From assembly GCA_963969345.1 (NCBI GenBank), contig OZ017767.1, forward strand, positions 2,942,739 through 3,006,738: 64,000 nt of DNA, in the 5' to 3' direction. Below the pieces are notes generated by a model. The model made no database searches and was not told the DNA's origin. It saw only the letters and a list, made by a program, of their open reading frames with translations. The position numbers were made by a program, and so were the translations under genes. Below, in pieces: positions 53,003 through 62,970 of this stretch (the first letter of the stretch is position 1; each line of letters begins with the position of its first letter). The DNA is from Turbatrix aceti (lineage: Eukaryota; Nematoda; Chromadorea; Rhabditida; Panagrolaimidae).

Positions 53003-54004
53003 CTATGATTCAGTTTTGTTTGGCAATACAGTATTTTTGCCTACTGTGACGTTGCTGCTGAGAGGATACATGCACTCCGGTAGATGATAGAACTTGAAAA
53101 GCATACGACGCCACATCTTGGAGATTATAAAGGGAATGTATAGACATACAACGCACAGAGCATCCATTACAAGTATAGCGTTTATAACAAGTTGTTTTAC
53201 AAACATGCCTTCAAAAAGCTTTATCGTAAGTGGTAATAAAGAGGAGGTTGCCAATACTAAAGTAAGACAAAGAGTTTGAACAAGCAAGTTAAATTCAAAT
53301 TTTCTTTGTTTTATTGATAGCTTTGGTTTTTCCTTTGTTTTACGACAGCAACGATTGGCAAGTGCAGCTGAAAGACAAAAGCCACAAGCCATTAAAGCAA
53401 ATATCATACCAATAATACTTTTTGAATAATTGTAGTATTGATTTCCTCTTCTGAGTGTTGCTGTACTACAGGATACGACTACCCATTGGCATGTCCAGAA
53501 CTCAAAAATGGGAGCATTTAGCAAAAAAGGGTATAGCATCATAAAACCTATGAAGAAGCATGTCATTTTTTTGTTAAACAGTGTGTCCATGTAGTTCCAC
53601 AGAATAACAGCGGAAAATCTATTGAACGCCAAAGTTAAATTCCAAATTTGAATAAATAACATGTGATGCCATTGAGCCATATTACCTATTTGCATGAAAA
53701 TAGAAACCTCAAATGTGTCTCGGAGTATAACCGAAATCTTCTGAAAAAAATAGTAAATGATGCCAGTAATTAAAATCACAAAATAAGATGATTTCATTTG
53801 ATTCTTATTTTTGATGATGTTTTGTAACAGAAATACAGTAATCAACCATAGAAAAATTATGTTGGCAAAATCTGTATACATTATAAAAGTTTCAATGACG
53901 TCGAGTACAGATTGTTGAAAATCTGGTAAATTATCAATTTCCATTTGAAACTCCCTCAGAGCATCATTTTCAGAATCTGGCGCAGTAAAATTGTCGGCGT
54001 TCAT
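53003..54004 (-). CDS. Seven-helix chemoreceptor-like protein, receptor 5
   Basis: Intronless, 333 residues. WNLTLAFNRFSAVILWNYMD, PIFEFWTC, CGFCLSAALANRCC and KMWRRMLFKFYHLPECMYP place it in the same family; it ends soon after helix 7. Helix 6 is replaced by a somewhat less hydrophobic stretch (ATSSLLPLTIKLFEG), still compatible with a seven-helix protein. Confidence 0.82.
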   Translation of the reverse strand: MNADNFTAPDSENDALREFQMEIDNLPDFQQSVLDVIETFIMYTDFANIIFLWLITVFLLQNIIKNKNQMKSSYFVILITGIIYYFFQKISVILRDTFEVSIFMQIGNMAQWHHMLFIQIWNLTLAFNRFSAVILWNYMDTLFNKKMTCFFIGFMMLYPFLLNAPIFEFWTCQWVVVSCSTATLRRGNQYYNYSKSIIGMIFALMACGFCLSAALANRCCRKTKEKPKLSIKQRKFEFNLLVQTLCLTLVLATSSLLPLTIKLFEGMFVKQLVINAILVMDALCVVCLYIPFIISKMWRRMLFKFYHLPECMYPLSSNVTVGKNTVLPNKTES

Positions 54005-55363
54005 TTTGGAGTCCGAAAAAGTATAAACATGAAGTTGTAGTTACTAAAGCTTTTTTGTGCTACCCTGGACGTATAATAAATCTAATCTGTTATTAGGCCA
54101 AAATGCGGGGACCTTATGTCACCCTGCTTATTATTGAGTTTTTACAAGAACGCACGTTCCTTGTTCCTAGTATGTATATAATACGCTGTGGATGACGTTT
54201 TTTATGTACAGATGTGTAATCATGCTGTGTCGATATCTATTTTCATAGGAAATCTATTTTTATGAAAAACTCTAGACATAAATCTAACCTGGGTATTATG
54301 TTACTAAAGCATGAAAGCGGGACGCATGAGTTATGTATATATCTCTCTACATACTTATTATCACGTTACTAAACGACATTACATCAATGATTGTTATCTT
54401 ACAAAGACATTCGTTTTTTCCTATTATATGTAGTATATTATTATTTTGCTAAAGGACTAAAGTTCAGGTACATCGTTATTGAACCTGAACTCCAACCAGC
54501 TTATAGGTAAACAGTCTATTTCATGAACCAAAACAAGCCTGTATTTTACAACGGTCATTTAAAAAAATCTGGAGTTGATGTCTACGGCTACTTACAACGA
54601 TTATTTTTTGCCGCACTCAATTCGTCTGGAAACGTCTATGGCAGTGCTCAAGGAGCAACCGGTCGCATTCAAAGGCAAAAGTTCAACAGCCGCGAAAATC
54701 TCGAAATTCAGGCAACGTTGTAGCAGCCATCGAAGAAGCAGAGTGTCATCGTGAAAATCAACTACTACAACCAACCATCGAGGCTGATGTGACCGCAAGC
54801 CGACGTTTCTATTGTGCAAGCAAACGTCCTAACTCTAAGCTATACGTAACTGTAAAAGCAACAGGCAGTCCGCGCAAAATACATTGGCGACGCCATCGCA
54901 ACGAAAATTCTAGTCCACACAATGCGTGACCAACAAGAAGTGTTGCAGCCACGCAACACAGCTTCTGCTTCGACCCAACAGCTGACCAAGAACAGCTGAC
55001 CAAGTGCAACGAGCGGCTGAAGGGCAACCGGTCGCGTCCGAAGGCACCTGAATCGACTGCGAGTACTGCGAACATCCCAGGTAACGTTGCCGATGGCCAT
55101 CGAAGAAGAAGAAGAACGTTGTCATCGTGACAATCTGCCATTGTTGCTGAGCATATCCGTGCAAGTAAATGTCCCGAACCCAGCTGTCCCTGAAAAAAAA
55201 CAAAAATGAATGTCAGAAATCACGAAGAAAAAAAACAACTCACCTTGCATCCCCCTTTCTTCATGGCAGCAGCGGCGAGTTGGACGAGAGAGAAAACGTG
55301 ATAAAAAAACGAGACTCGTTCGAGACAAAATCAGTGCGCACACGATTATCAATCGTTCAAAAT
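54005..55363. other. Repeat-containing spacer
   Basis: Contains a degenerate direct repeat. 54645-54760 and 55024-55140 share GCAACCGGTCGC, GGCAACGTTG/GGTAACGTTG, GCCATCGAAGAAG and TGTCATCGTGA. Frames across it are interrupted by stops, so it may be a decayed gene or transposon piece; I do not recognise it. Confidence 0.4.
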
Positions 55364-56310
55364 ACTAGTCCACAGCATGCGCCTTCACCTTATTTTTTCT
55401 CACTGGTGCGCGCGTGCATTTTTTCGAGGGAGTCATGTTCAAAAAATCGCCCTGAAGCCCGTAATAGAGTTTTTTGCTTACGGTCACTTCGGTAGGCTTG
55501 GGCATGTCCCAAAGATTGTTTTAAGCCACTCGCGCCCTTTGTCGCGTTATTTTGCGCAATGCTGCAGGCATTTATACTTTAACATGCCGTAACTAACCAA
55601 AATTCCATGATTTTTTAAAAAACGCTTTATACATTTCTTCATTATGTTGGTATGAATAAGTATGCAAAAGCAGAACCATGGCACAACGACAGTATTCGAG
55701 AACGGGTGCGAAACAGATAACAAGCTTGAAAGTGTGCGCGCGCTTTGAAAAGTGATCGTTTCTCTGTTCTTACGGTAAAAACAAGCATAGACGTCCTTAA
55801 TCCCAAAAAGTATACCTTTATCTTCAATGATATAAGCTAATATTCACCATTGTGCTATAAGCACAAATCTGTGTTTTGAGAAACTTTTTCGCTTATTTTC
55901 GCTGTGAGAACCCTGAAACTATCATTTTTTCTCCAATGTTTTAAGCGTGAAATCTGTTTCAAACCCGTTCTCGAATGCTGTCGTTGTGCCATGTCTCAGC
56001 TTTTGCATACTTATTCATACCAAAATAATGAAAAAATGTATAAAACGTTTTTCAAAAAAAAGTGGGATTTTGGTGAGTTACGGCACTTCAAAGTTTCATG
56101 ATCTTTCAATGCCTCCAGCATAGCTCAAAAAAATCCTACGGGAGTCGCGAGAGGCTTAAAACAATCTTTGGGACATGCCTAAGCTTACCGAAGTGACCGT
56201 AAGCAAAAAACTCTATTACGGACTTCAGGGCGTTTTTTTGAACATGACTCATTTCGCACGCGCGCGCTCTTTTTTCTCCCAGTGGGACAAAAGCGCATGC
56301 TGTGCTAGTC
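55364..56310. mobile_element. Foldback-type element with long imperfect inverted repeats
   Basis: Left arm about 55364-55718 and right arm about 55953-56310 are imperfect reverse complements. Examples are GCATGTCCCAAAGATTGTTT on the left with AAACAATCTTTGGGACATGC on the right, and the inner pair GACAGTATTCGAGAACGGGT / AACCCGTTCTCGAATGCTGTC-like. The ends read ACTAGTCCACAGCATGCGC and its near-complement GCGCATGCTGTGCTAGT. About 230 bp of spacer with no transposase ORF, so non-autonomous. No clear target duplication was seen. Confidence 0.65.
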
Positions 56311-56989
56311 AGGTATGCGTTTTGATGACTTTGTTTTTTTTATTGCCAAAAAGTGCAGCGTTTATAAATTTTATGCTTACAAAATCTGGGTTTTTTTTGT
56401 TTTGATCCTCTTTTTCACTGTCACCGCTTATTTTTTCTTATCAAAAATAGTTTTCATCCTTTAAAAAACAGCGCTTGTACAACGATACTCGCGCTTGAAT
56501 TTTCTCAAACTTTGCGTCTAAATATTTGCCTTCTCTCTGTCCAGCTCACCACCGCCGCAGTTGATCTCGTGTCCCCAGCAATCGATTCTTCCATTGGATA
56601 ATAAGGTATTATTTTACATGAATTAATTACACAATTAGTTCCGTCTGAAAAACAACTCGAATTTAATTTTCGTTCTTTTGCTTTGACTCCAAAAATAGAC
56701 TTACGGTTTACAGTGAGCGTGATAGCTTCAGTTTGGCTTTTTACGTTTATTATTGCCAGTTAATTATGGTTGTTAGGCTTCATGAAAGAGGTTCGGAAGC
56801 TCGGTCACCAGTCGACTTCTAAAAAAAATTACCATTGAATTTCTGTAAATAATTTTTTGTTTTTTTTCAAAAATTTATATTTGCCAAAACTTTTTTATAA
56901 AACAAATTGAATTTTTTTTTACAAATTTTACATTTTCGGATATAGTTTTGGAAAAAAGATTTGAAAAAAACATACCATGTTAATCGAAG
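56311..56989. other. Spacer 3' of the modular gene
   Basis: A/T-rich sequence with T runs and no coding exon; the 3' UTR of the minus-strand gene at 56990-59035 probably lies within it. Confidence 0.35.
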
Positions 56990-59035
56990 TCATGGCAGTC
57001 GAGAGTGATCATTGCTGTTCATCACCTCATTTTTCGAGCGGTTTGGGCAACTCGCTGAGGCGGTGAGTGCCTTGACGCCCATACGTGGAAACATTCGCGT
57101 TCGAGTGCACTGCCAGGATGGACGTCTGTGAACATCGACAGAGATAGCACCGATCTTGGCTTCTGCGGTCTCCGAGTGAGCGACTCTCAGTTGTGGACCA
57201 ATCGTTGGGAATGATACGGTCTTTTTGGATTCTGAAATCGATATTTTGTTATTTTGAACATTTTGATTTTAATTTGAAGTAGTTTTTTGAATTGCATTCA
57301 ATTTTTTTCTGCCAAAACGATGCTTACCATTGGGTTTCCGAATCGTGATTGGCGGCTTCTTCTGGTAATTTGGAGCGCAGAAGTCAACGTTTTCAAACTG
57401 CCTGATGAGTTTTTTCACGTTGTTGATAGGCGAGTCCGGTAAAAAATTCTGGTTTTTATCCGGTTTGGGCACGGGCATCGTTGGCTTCATCTCCGTGATT
57501 GGGAATTTTCCGGGGATTTCCAAGCCGGCGTGCTTCGTTTCACGGGTCTGTGCCACTGGAATAGCATCCGGTTGATTGGCTTGTGCGGCTGCTTTGTTCC
57601 GTGGCCTCCAATCAGAGTGATCTAAAAATATTTAGCGGTGGTTATTTTTCCGACAACAATTGAAAAATATTACCTGAGGCGTCCAGTGGCACGAAACAGG
57701 TCATTTTGCCGCGTGCGCGTGATAGGTCGAGCATGGGCATTTCCCGATGACGGATTGGGGGCGTCGGCGTGTCGGTGACCTTGCCATCTAGCCCGTGGTC
57801 TGCTGTTGGCTTTTGCTTGAGAGCTGAAATGAATTGTTTTATATAATTCTTTCTCTTATAATTTTTGCAACATACGTTTAGCAGCCAACAGTTCGGACCA
57901 CGCCAGGGATTTCGCGTTTTGCTTCGGCGTGTACTTGGCCGGCTCAGGCGTGTCGCTTTTTGTCGAGCAGAAAAACGTCTTTTCCGGAGAGCTTTGCTTT
58001 TGAGGACTCGGAAGGTGTACAGTGCGGGGCAACGGAAACGGTGGCGTATTCGTCTTTGCCGTTGACTTGCCGCAGTCCGAGTCTCGTGCATCCATCGTAC
58101 CCGGTTCGCGTGTGCGATCGACCATGGACATTTTTCGGTGTCTGATTGGGGGCGTCGGCGCATAGGTGTCCTTGCCATCTCGCCCGGGGGATACAGTCGG
58201 CTTTTGATTCAGGGCTGAAATAATTTTTTTTATAATTTTTTCTTTGATCATTTTTTTGCAACTTACGTTTATCAGCCAACCCAGGGGTTTGTTCGGCATT
58301 CGCCAGGAGTTTTGTACCTCGCTTCGGCGTATTCTCGACCGGTTCGGACGTGTCGTGCTTCGTCGGTGAGCAAGCTTGCTCCGCCGCTGACTTGCCGCTG
58401 TTCAAATCTCGTGGATTCACCATGCCAGGCTCGCGCGTGAGATCGATCATGCGCATTTTCCGGTGCCTGATTGGGGGCGTCGGCTTCGGTGTGTTCTCGG
58501 CCGGTTCGGCTTTGCCATTCGTCAACGAGCAAACTTTCGCGTTTGATGCCTCAGGAAGTGTACCTGGCTTCGAAGTAGACGGAGGAGAGGATTTCTTCGG
58601 TTTCCAGGTTTTCTTAAACTCTTCCAAAGCGCGTAAATAGTTGTCGATCATTTCCTGATCTGTCTGAAGGTGGAACGGTTTCGCAATCGGGAACTCTTGC
58701 GACTCGGACTCGTCATGTTTCGGTAGACGAGGTGCCCAGGGGTACGTGCTTGGTTTTGATGGAGAGCCATCCGCAATGCACGGGAAAACGAGCGGGAATG
58801 TCTGCATCTCCAATGCTCGGGGATAACTTTTTGTCTCTGTCGGTGCCGCAGGAAGGGGTGTCACATTTTGCAATTCATGCTCCTGGCTCGCTTCATCCCT
58901 TGATTCGCTCCACAGGACCTGTTCTTCGGTCGGTGGATGAGCGTCGACTTTCTCCGTCTCGGGTTTTGGATCTAAAAAATACCTCCATAATTATCCAGAT
59001 CCTAGACTATCATTTTACATACCTGTCTTGGTCAT
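56990..59035 (-). CDS. Unrecognised modular protein with three TPPIRHRKM repeats
   Basis: Six exons join in phase: 59023-59035, 58267-58971, 57876-58214, 57674-57823, 57328-57621 and 56990-57231; 580 residues. It is proline-, lysine- and threonine-rich and probably disordered, with no signal peptide or membrane segment. Exons 2, 3 and 4 each carry one copy of a module centred on TPPIRHRKM followed by MDLTREPG-like text; exons 2 and 3 also repeat EPAENTPK-like and LADKR/LAAKR ends. Introns 2 and 3 are alike in sequence, showing recent segment duplication. Exon 6 encodes SKKTVSFPTIG, whose KTVSF fits the PP1-docking RVxF pattern. I do not recognise the family; a phosphatase-targeting or scaffold role is only a hypothesis. 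Confidence 0.75.
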
Positions 59036-61262
59036 CCGGGGTCTCTTCACGCCGTTCAAAGCTTCTTCGGGAAAAAGAAGAAAGAACAAAACATTTCGGC
59101 AAATGTTACGGATGCGTTGAAACATCTTGTACAGTAGGTTTTACTACTGAATGAACTGCCTTTCTGGCTGTGTATATGATTTTTTTGTTTTCTCTTTTTT
59201 TGCGCGGGATAGGTCATCATGATTGGGGTCACGGCATGCCTCCTCGCGGCCATGTCTGGGTCATCTTGCGCCCGAGGTACTTACGTTTGCCTAGCGGGGT
59301 CCAGTGTGCAGTCATTCCAATTGTTGTCTTTCTGTTTTTTCTGTGTGAGGGAATCCAATCCGTCAAGTTGTTTATTATGTATATTTTTTTGGCGCGCAGA
59401 ATTTTTGAATCACTGATGTTGACATGCTCCGATTTATTTTTTTGCAGATCGAACGTTTGCGATTATTGATTTCTGATGCCCAAGACTTGGCAATCTTTTG
59501 TTTATGCCAAATAAAAGGCAGCAAATGAAATACAATGAAAATATTTTTTTCCGTACGTGAATCCAGCCAATCGGGATTCTTTGGTGTCTGCTTGACAATA
59601 TGCTTGCCATCCTGCTCGGGGATGCCGCTGGTTTTGTCCATGACCATGCGGATCTTGAACAATGTTCTTCCTGGAATATTTTTTCTGACAAGAAATTTTT
59701 GAAAGCAAACTCAATTTTCTATTGCTTCAGGAAGTTCGTTTGACTGCGGTACGAAACTGCCATGGATATTGTCAGATTTTTAAATTTTTTAGAAATTTTT
59801 AGAAATTTAAAAATTTCTTTCGTTTTTTTTCAGTTTGAACAATTGACTTGTAATGCCAAACTATTTGTTGGATAATCATACGAAAAAAAAGCAAATTGAA
59901 AAAAACGCAAAGCAATGATAATACAATAACGTCAAATATGTCAGAAGGAGAAAAACAGCACGTGGAAATAAATTTACGCATCAAAAGCAGCAGAGAAGGA
60001 ATACAAATCGTTTTCTTCAAAAAACTTATCAGAATAAAACATGTCCAGAATTTTCCGTTATTTTGTATTTTTGCCTGCACTCTATTCATTTCTTCAATTC
60101 ACACCGTGCTCGTAAAAACAAAACCGGCGGTCTTCTTATGCATTTGTGCTTCGCAAACTTAATAACAAAATGCTTCCACATAACCGCCGGTTTTATACCT
60201 TTGCTTTGAGGTATGCATTCGGAAACGCCCTTGTGAAAGCCTGTGGCGATGTATTCTAAATTTTGGAATGCTTCAGTTTTACTGAAGTCGATACTATAAT
60301 ATTTGTTATTTGCAAAAGTGAAAATTGATGCATTTCAATGGGCAAGGACGCAATGATAGCATATGTAGGTGTGAAAGGCAGGCCATGCTCTTTTTTACTT
60401 GCCATGTGGAAAAAATAGTTTTCAAAGTGGCATGCGATTAGCACAAACACAGCTATTTACGGCATTGTCACGAAAGGAGTGCTCGACGAGGGGTCGTCGA
60501 ATATTTTTCAAACTTGTCTGTATAACAAAATCTGTTTTCAAACCATCCACTTCCTTCCTAGATGTAAAGTACTGCGATGGCACCTGTAAGGTATGTTCGC
60601 ACTTGGACGCGTCTCAAATGTTGTCGTTCAAGACGTCTGGACCTGTCAGCGTGTTCCAAAAATTTTGTGATGAGTGGACGGTAAAGCCCGGGTTGCGGCC
60701 CAAAAGGTAAGTTCGCACGTCGATGCGCATCCAGTATGATTGCGGCATAATTTTTTAAAACAAAAGACAATTGGCTGCGGAAGCAATTTGAATTCAAAAA
60801 TAGAACATAATACAAATGTTTTTAGTACCGGAAGCACATAAAGTTACCAGAATATCACAGAAATAAAATAAAAGTTATGACAGCTGATAATTTTAAACAT
60901 TTCAAAGCGAAACAGCAAAAAAATTGTCGTTACTTTTTTTTCACCACGCTTGCCAACACTTTCAAAAATAGCTTTTCTCGGTAACTGCACAAAAACAAAT
61001 TTGTGTCACCGAAAAATAAATCATTTCCGACTTTGATCACAAACATAAACGCCTCAAAAAATGCACCCCGGTAATCAAACAACTGAGTCAACATCATTTA
61101 TATAAATAACAAAAATGGCACAACTGGTGGGAATAAAATTGCCCACGTCAATTTGCATATTACATTTTGAAAGAGAATGAAGCTCATGTAGAGGTTGATC
61201 TGTCGTCAGAAGCAAGAAGGCGTGAACAACGACGTGAAAATGAGAGATGAAGATCGGAGAAG
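59036..61262. other. Intergenic stretch with a short G/C hairpin
   Basis: 2.2 kb, mostly A/T-rich. The promoter of the modular gene should be near 59036. A 65-codon plus-strand ORF at 59219-59416 starts with a hydrophobic stretch but has no other support. An inverted repeat AAAACCGGCGGT / ACCGCCGGTTTT lies at 60120-60194. Confidence 0.4.
60120..60194. repeat. 12-bp GC-rich inverted repeat
   Basis: Arms 60120-60131 and 60183-60194 are perfect reverse complements around a 51-nt spacer in otherwise A/T-rich DNA. The function is unknown; it could be the ends of a very small element. Confidence 0.5.
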
Positions 61263-61580
61263 CTAGACTTTTTCTTCCGAGGGAGTGGGTGCCGGAAGCT
61301 CGGGTTTCACGGGGGCGGGGATGCCCCTTGCGGCGTTGCAATGGATGCAGGTCGTCGGTTCCAGGCTCAGCCGTTGTAGCTTGGCAGGTGGCGCCAAAGT
61401 CGATGACGACGCCGTTGGCATGGAGCAGCGCCGGTCGGTTTTGTTGATTTCTCGGGAGATCGCCATCAGCTTGAGGGCCCTCATAAAACGGTACTTGTCC
61501 AGGACGACGTCCGATGGAGTGTTATCCATGAATGAGAGGCGAGGGGGGCGGCGAGGTGCGTCGACGGCTTGTGGATCCAT
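61263..61580 (-). CDS. Short paralogous protein, head-to-head copy 1
   Basis: Single-exon frame of 105 residues starting MDPQAVDAPRRPPRLS. Proline/serine-rich with a conserved core TDRRCSMPTASSSTLAPPAK then LQRLSLEPTTCIHCNAA and the end PSEEKV. The CIHC pair is the only zinc-like feature and too little for a finger. A TTTTTTAG acceptor 22 nt upstream of the ATG suggests a spliced leader or a 5' UTR intron. Paralogue of 62539-62970; the 3' flanks are also similar. Function unrecognised. Confidence 0.65.
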   Translation of the reverse strand: MDPQAVDAPRRPPRLSFMDNTPSDVVLDKYRFMRALKLMAISREINKTDRRCSMPTASSSTLAPPAKLQRLSLEPTTCIHCNAARGIPAPVKPELPAPTPSEEKV

Positions 61581-62538
61581 GGTTTGGTAAGCGGCTGACA
61601 GTCTAAAAAAATAGTCCATTAAAAAATGAACAGAAAAAATAAACGCGAAGTTGCAGATCAATTGAACATGTGAACGCACAGGATCTCTCGTCCAGAAAGC
61701 TCAATCAAATTGAACTTGCTAAACGATGCCATGCAAAGCGCAGACGGTTGGTCGAAGTAGTATACTAAATGGTTAACTTAAACTTATCGGGGATAAACGA
61801 GGGGGCGGCGCGAAGAGTTGCACATCCAGAGCCTACTCATGGACATACTCGCAGTGGTGCGCGCGCTGGGAAAGCCCCCTTCTTGGATAATTTTGGCGGA
61901 AAAATGCACAGCATGCCACTGCCACTACCTTCCGACAACCGATAAATATTTACATCGTTTAGCGTCGTCTCACCGGTCATTCTTCGGTTTAATAATGTCT
62001 TGACCACCCTCGTGAATCTTTCCTTCCCTGCAATAGACTTACAGCATTAGCATTCATAAATTTTACCTAGCTCTACTTTTTGGCGGCCAATTGCATTTTT
62101 AGGCCATTTATGACACTGTCACTAAAGAGTGTGATCGGCATAGTTCTTTCGTTTTTTCTTTTGCGGTCCGCTGTGCGAGTCCTAGAGGGCACTTCCACTT
62201 CCTAAAGCCGCGGTACCGTCTGGCGGAGATGAAAGCCGTTTGGCACCGCACCGCTCAATCGCTTTTTTCTTTTCTTGTGCTTATCGCTCTATTTTGGAAC
62301 AACAAGTTTATCGGATACCTCTTTGAACTCGGCTATGCGCATGTGCATATTCTTCTGGCCGGTTGGATGTGTTGAGTAGTGCTTACTAAGTTTTCTGGAA
62401 AGGGCAATCGCGCGCGTTTACCAGTCTAATATTGTTTGTAATTTGTGTTTGCGGCCCTGCACAACTTTGCGCTTTTTGCTTCTATTCTTTTTTTTTTCAA
62501 TTGTCAATTTTTTCAGATAATCTACTTAACTTCAAAAC
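61581..62538. other. Shared divergent intergenic region of the head-to-head pair
   Basis: About 960 bp between the two start codons; no coding exon seen. The right part contains TTTTTTTTTCAATTGTC and a TTTTTCAG acceptor ending at 62516, 22 nt before the plus-strand ATG, mirroring the arrangement of copy 1. Confidence 0.45.
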
Positions 62539-62970
62539 ATGTCCACTCCTGCCGCTGCCGTCGACACACCTCGCCGCCCCTCTCGCCTCTCAAACACCAC
62601 GGAGTATGCCCCCCGCCTATCGGACGTCGTCCTGGACAAGGACCGTATCACGTGGGCCCCCAAGCGGGTGACGCTCGTCCGAGAAATCGACAAAACCGAC
62701 CGGCGCTGCTCCATGCCGACGGCGTCGTCATCGACTACGGCGCCACCTGCCAAGCTACAGCGGCTGAGCCTGGAGCCGACGACTTGCATCCATTGCAACG
62801 CCGCAATGGGCCTCCCCGCCCCCGTGAAACCCGAGAATCCGCCTTCCACTTCTCCTTCGGAAGAAAAAGTTTGCCCTATCCACGTCACTTGGGCCCCCAA
62901 GGCGGATAGTCGACCGAGAACGTCTTTGGACAAGACTCGCACCTGGACCGCGAAACAGGCCGAACTCTAA
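62539..62970 (+). CDS. Short paralogous protein, head-to-head copy 2
   Basis: Single-exon frame of 143 residues starting MSTPAAAVDTPRRPSRLS. It shares with copy 1 the core TDRRCSMPTASSST.APPAK, LQRLSLEPTTCIHCNAA and PAPVKPE...PSEEKV. It then continues for 32 further residues (CPIHVTWAPKADSRP...) where copy 1 stops at once. The extension repeats a TWAPK word found earlier in the same protein. Probably disordered; no signal peptide or membrane segment. Function unrecognised. Confidence 0.68.
   Translation: MSTPAAAVDTPRRPSRLSNTTEYAPRLSDVVLDKDRITWAPKRVTLVREIDKTDRRCSMPTASSSTTAPPAKLQRLSLEPTTCIHCNAAMGLPAPVKPENPPSTSPSEEKVCPIHVTWAPKADSRPRTSLDKTRTWTAKQAEL

Noticed and set aside
59219..59416. Possible small secreted protein starting with a hydrophobic stretch
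   Set aside because: Only 65 codons, no acceptor or conserved flanks, many frame alternatives; left as intergenic.
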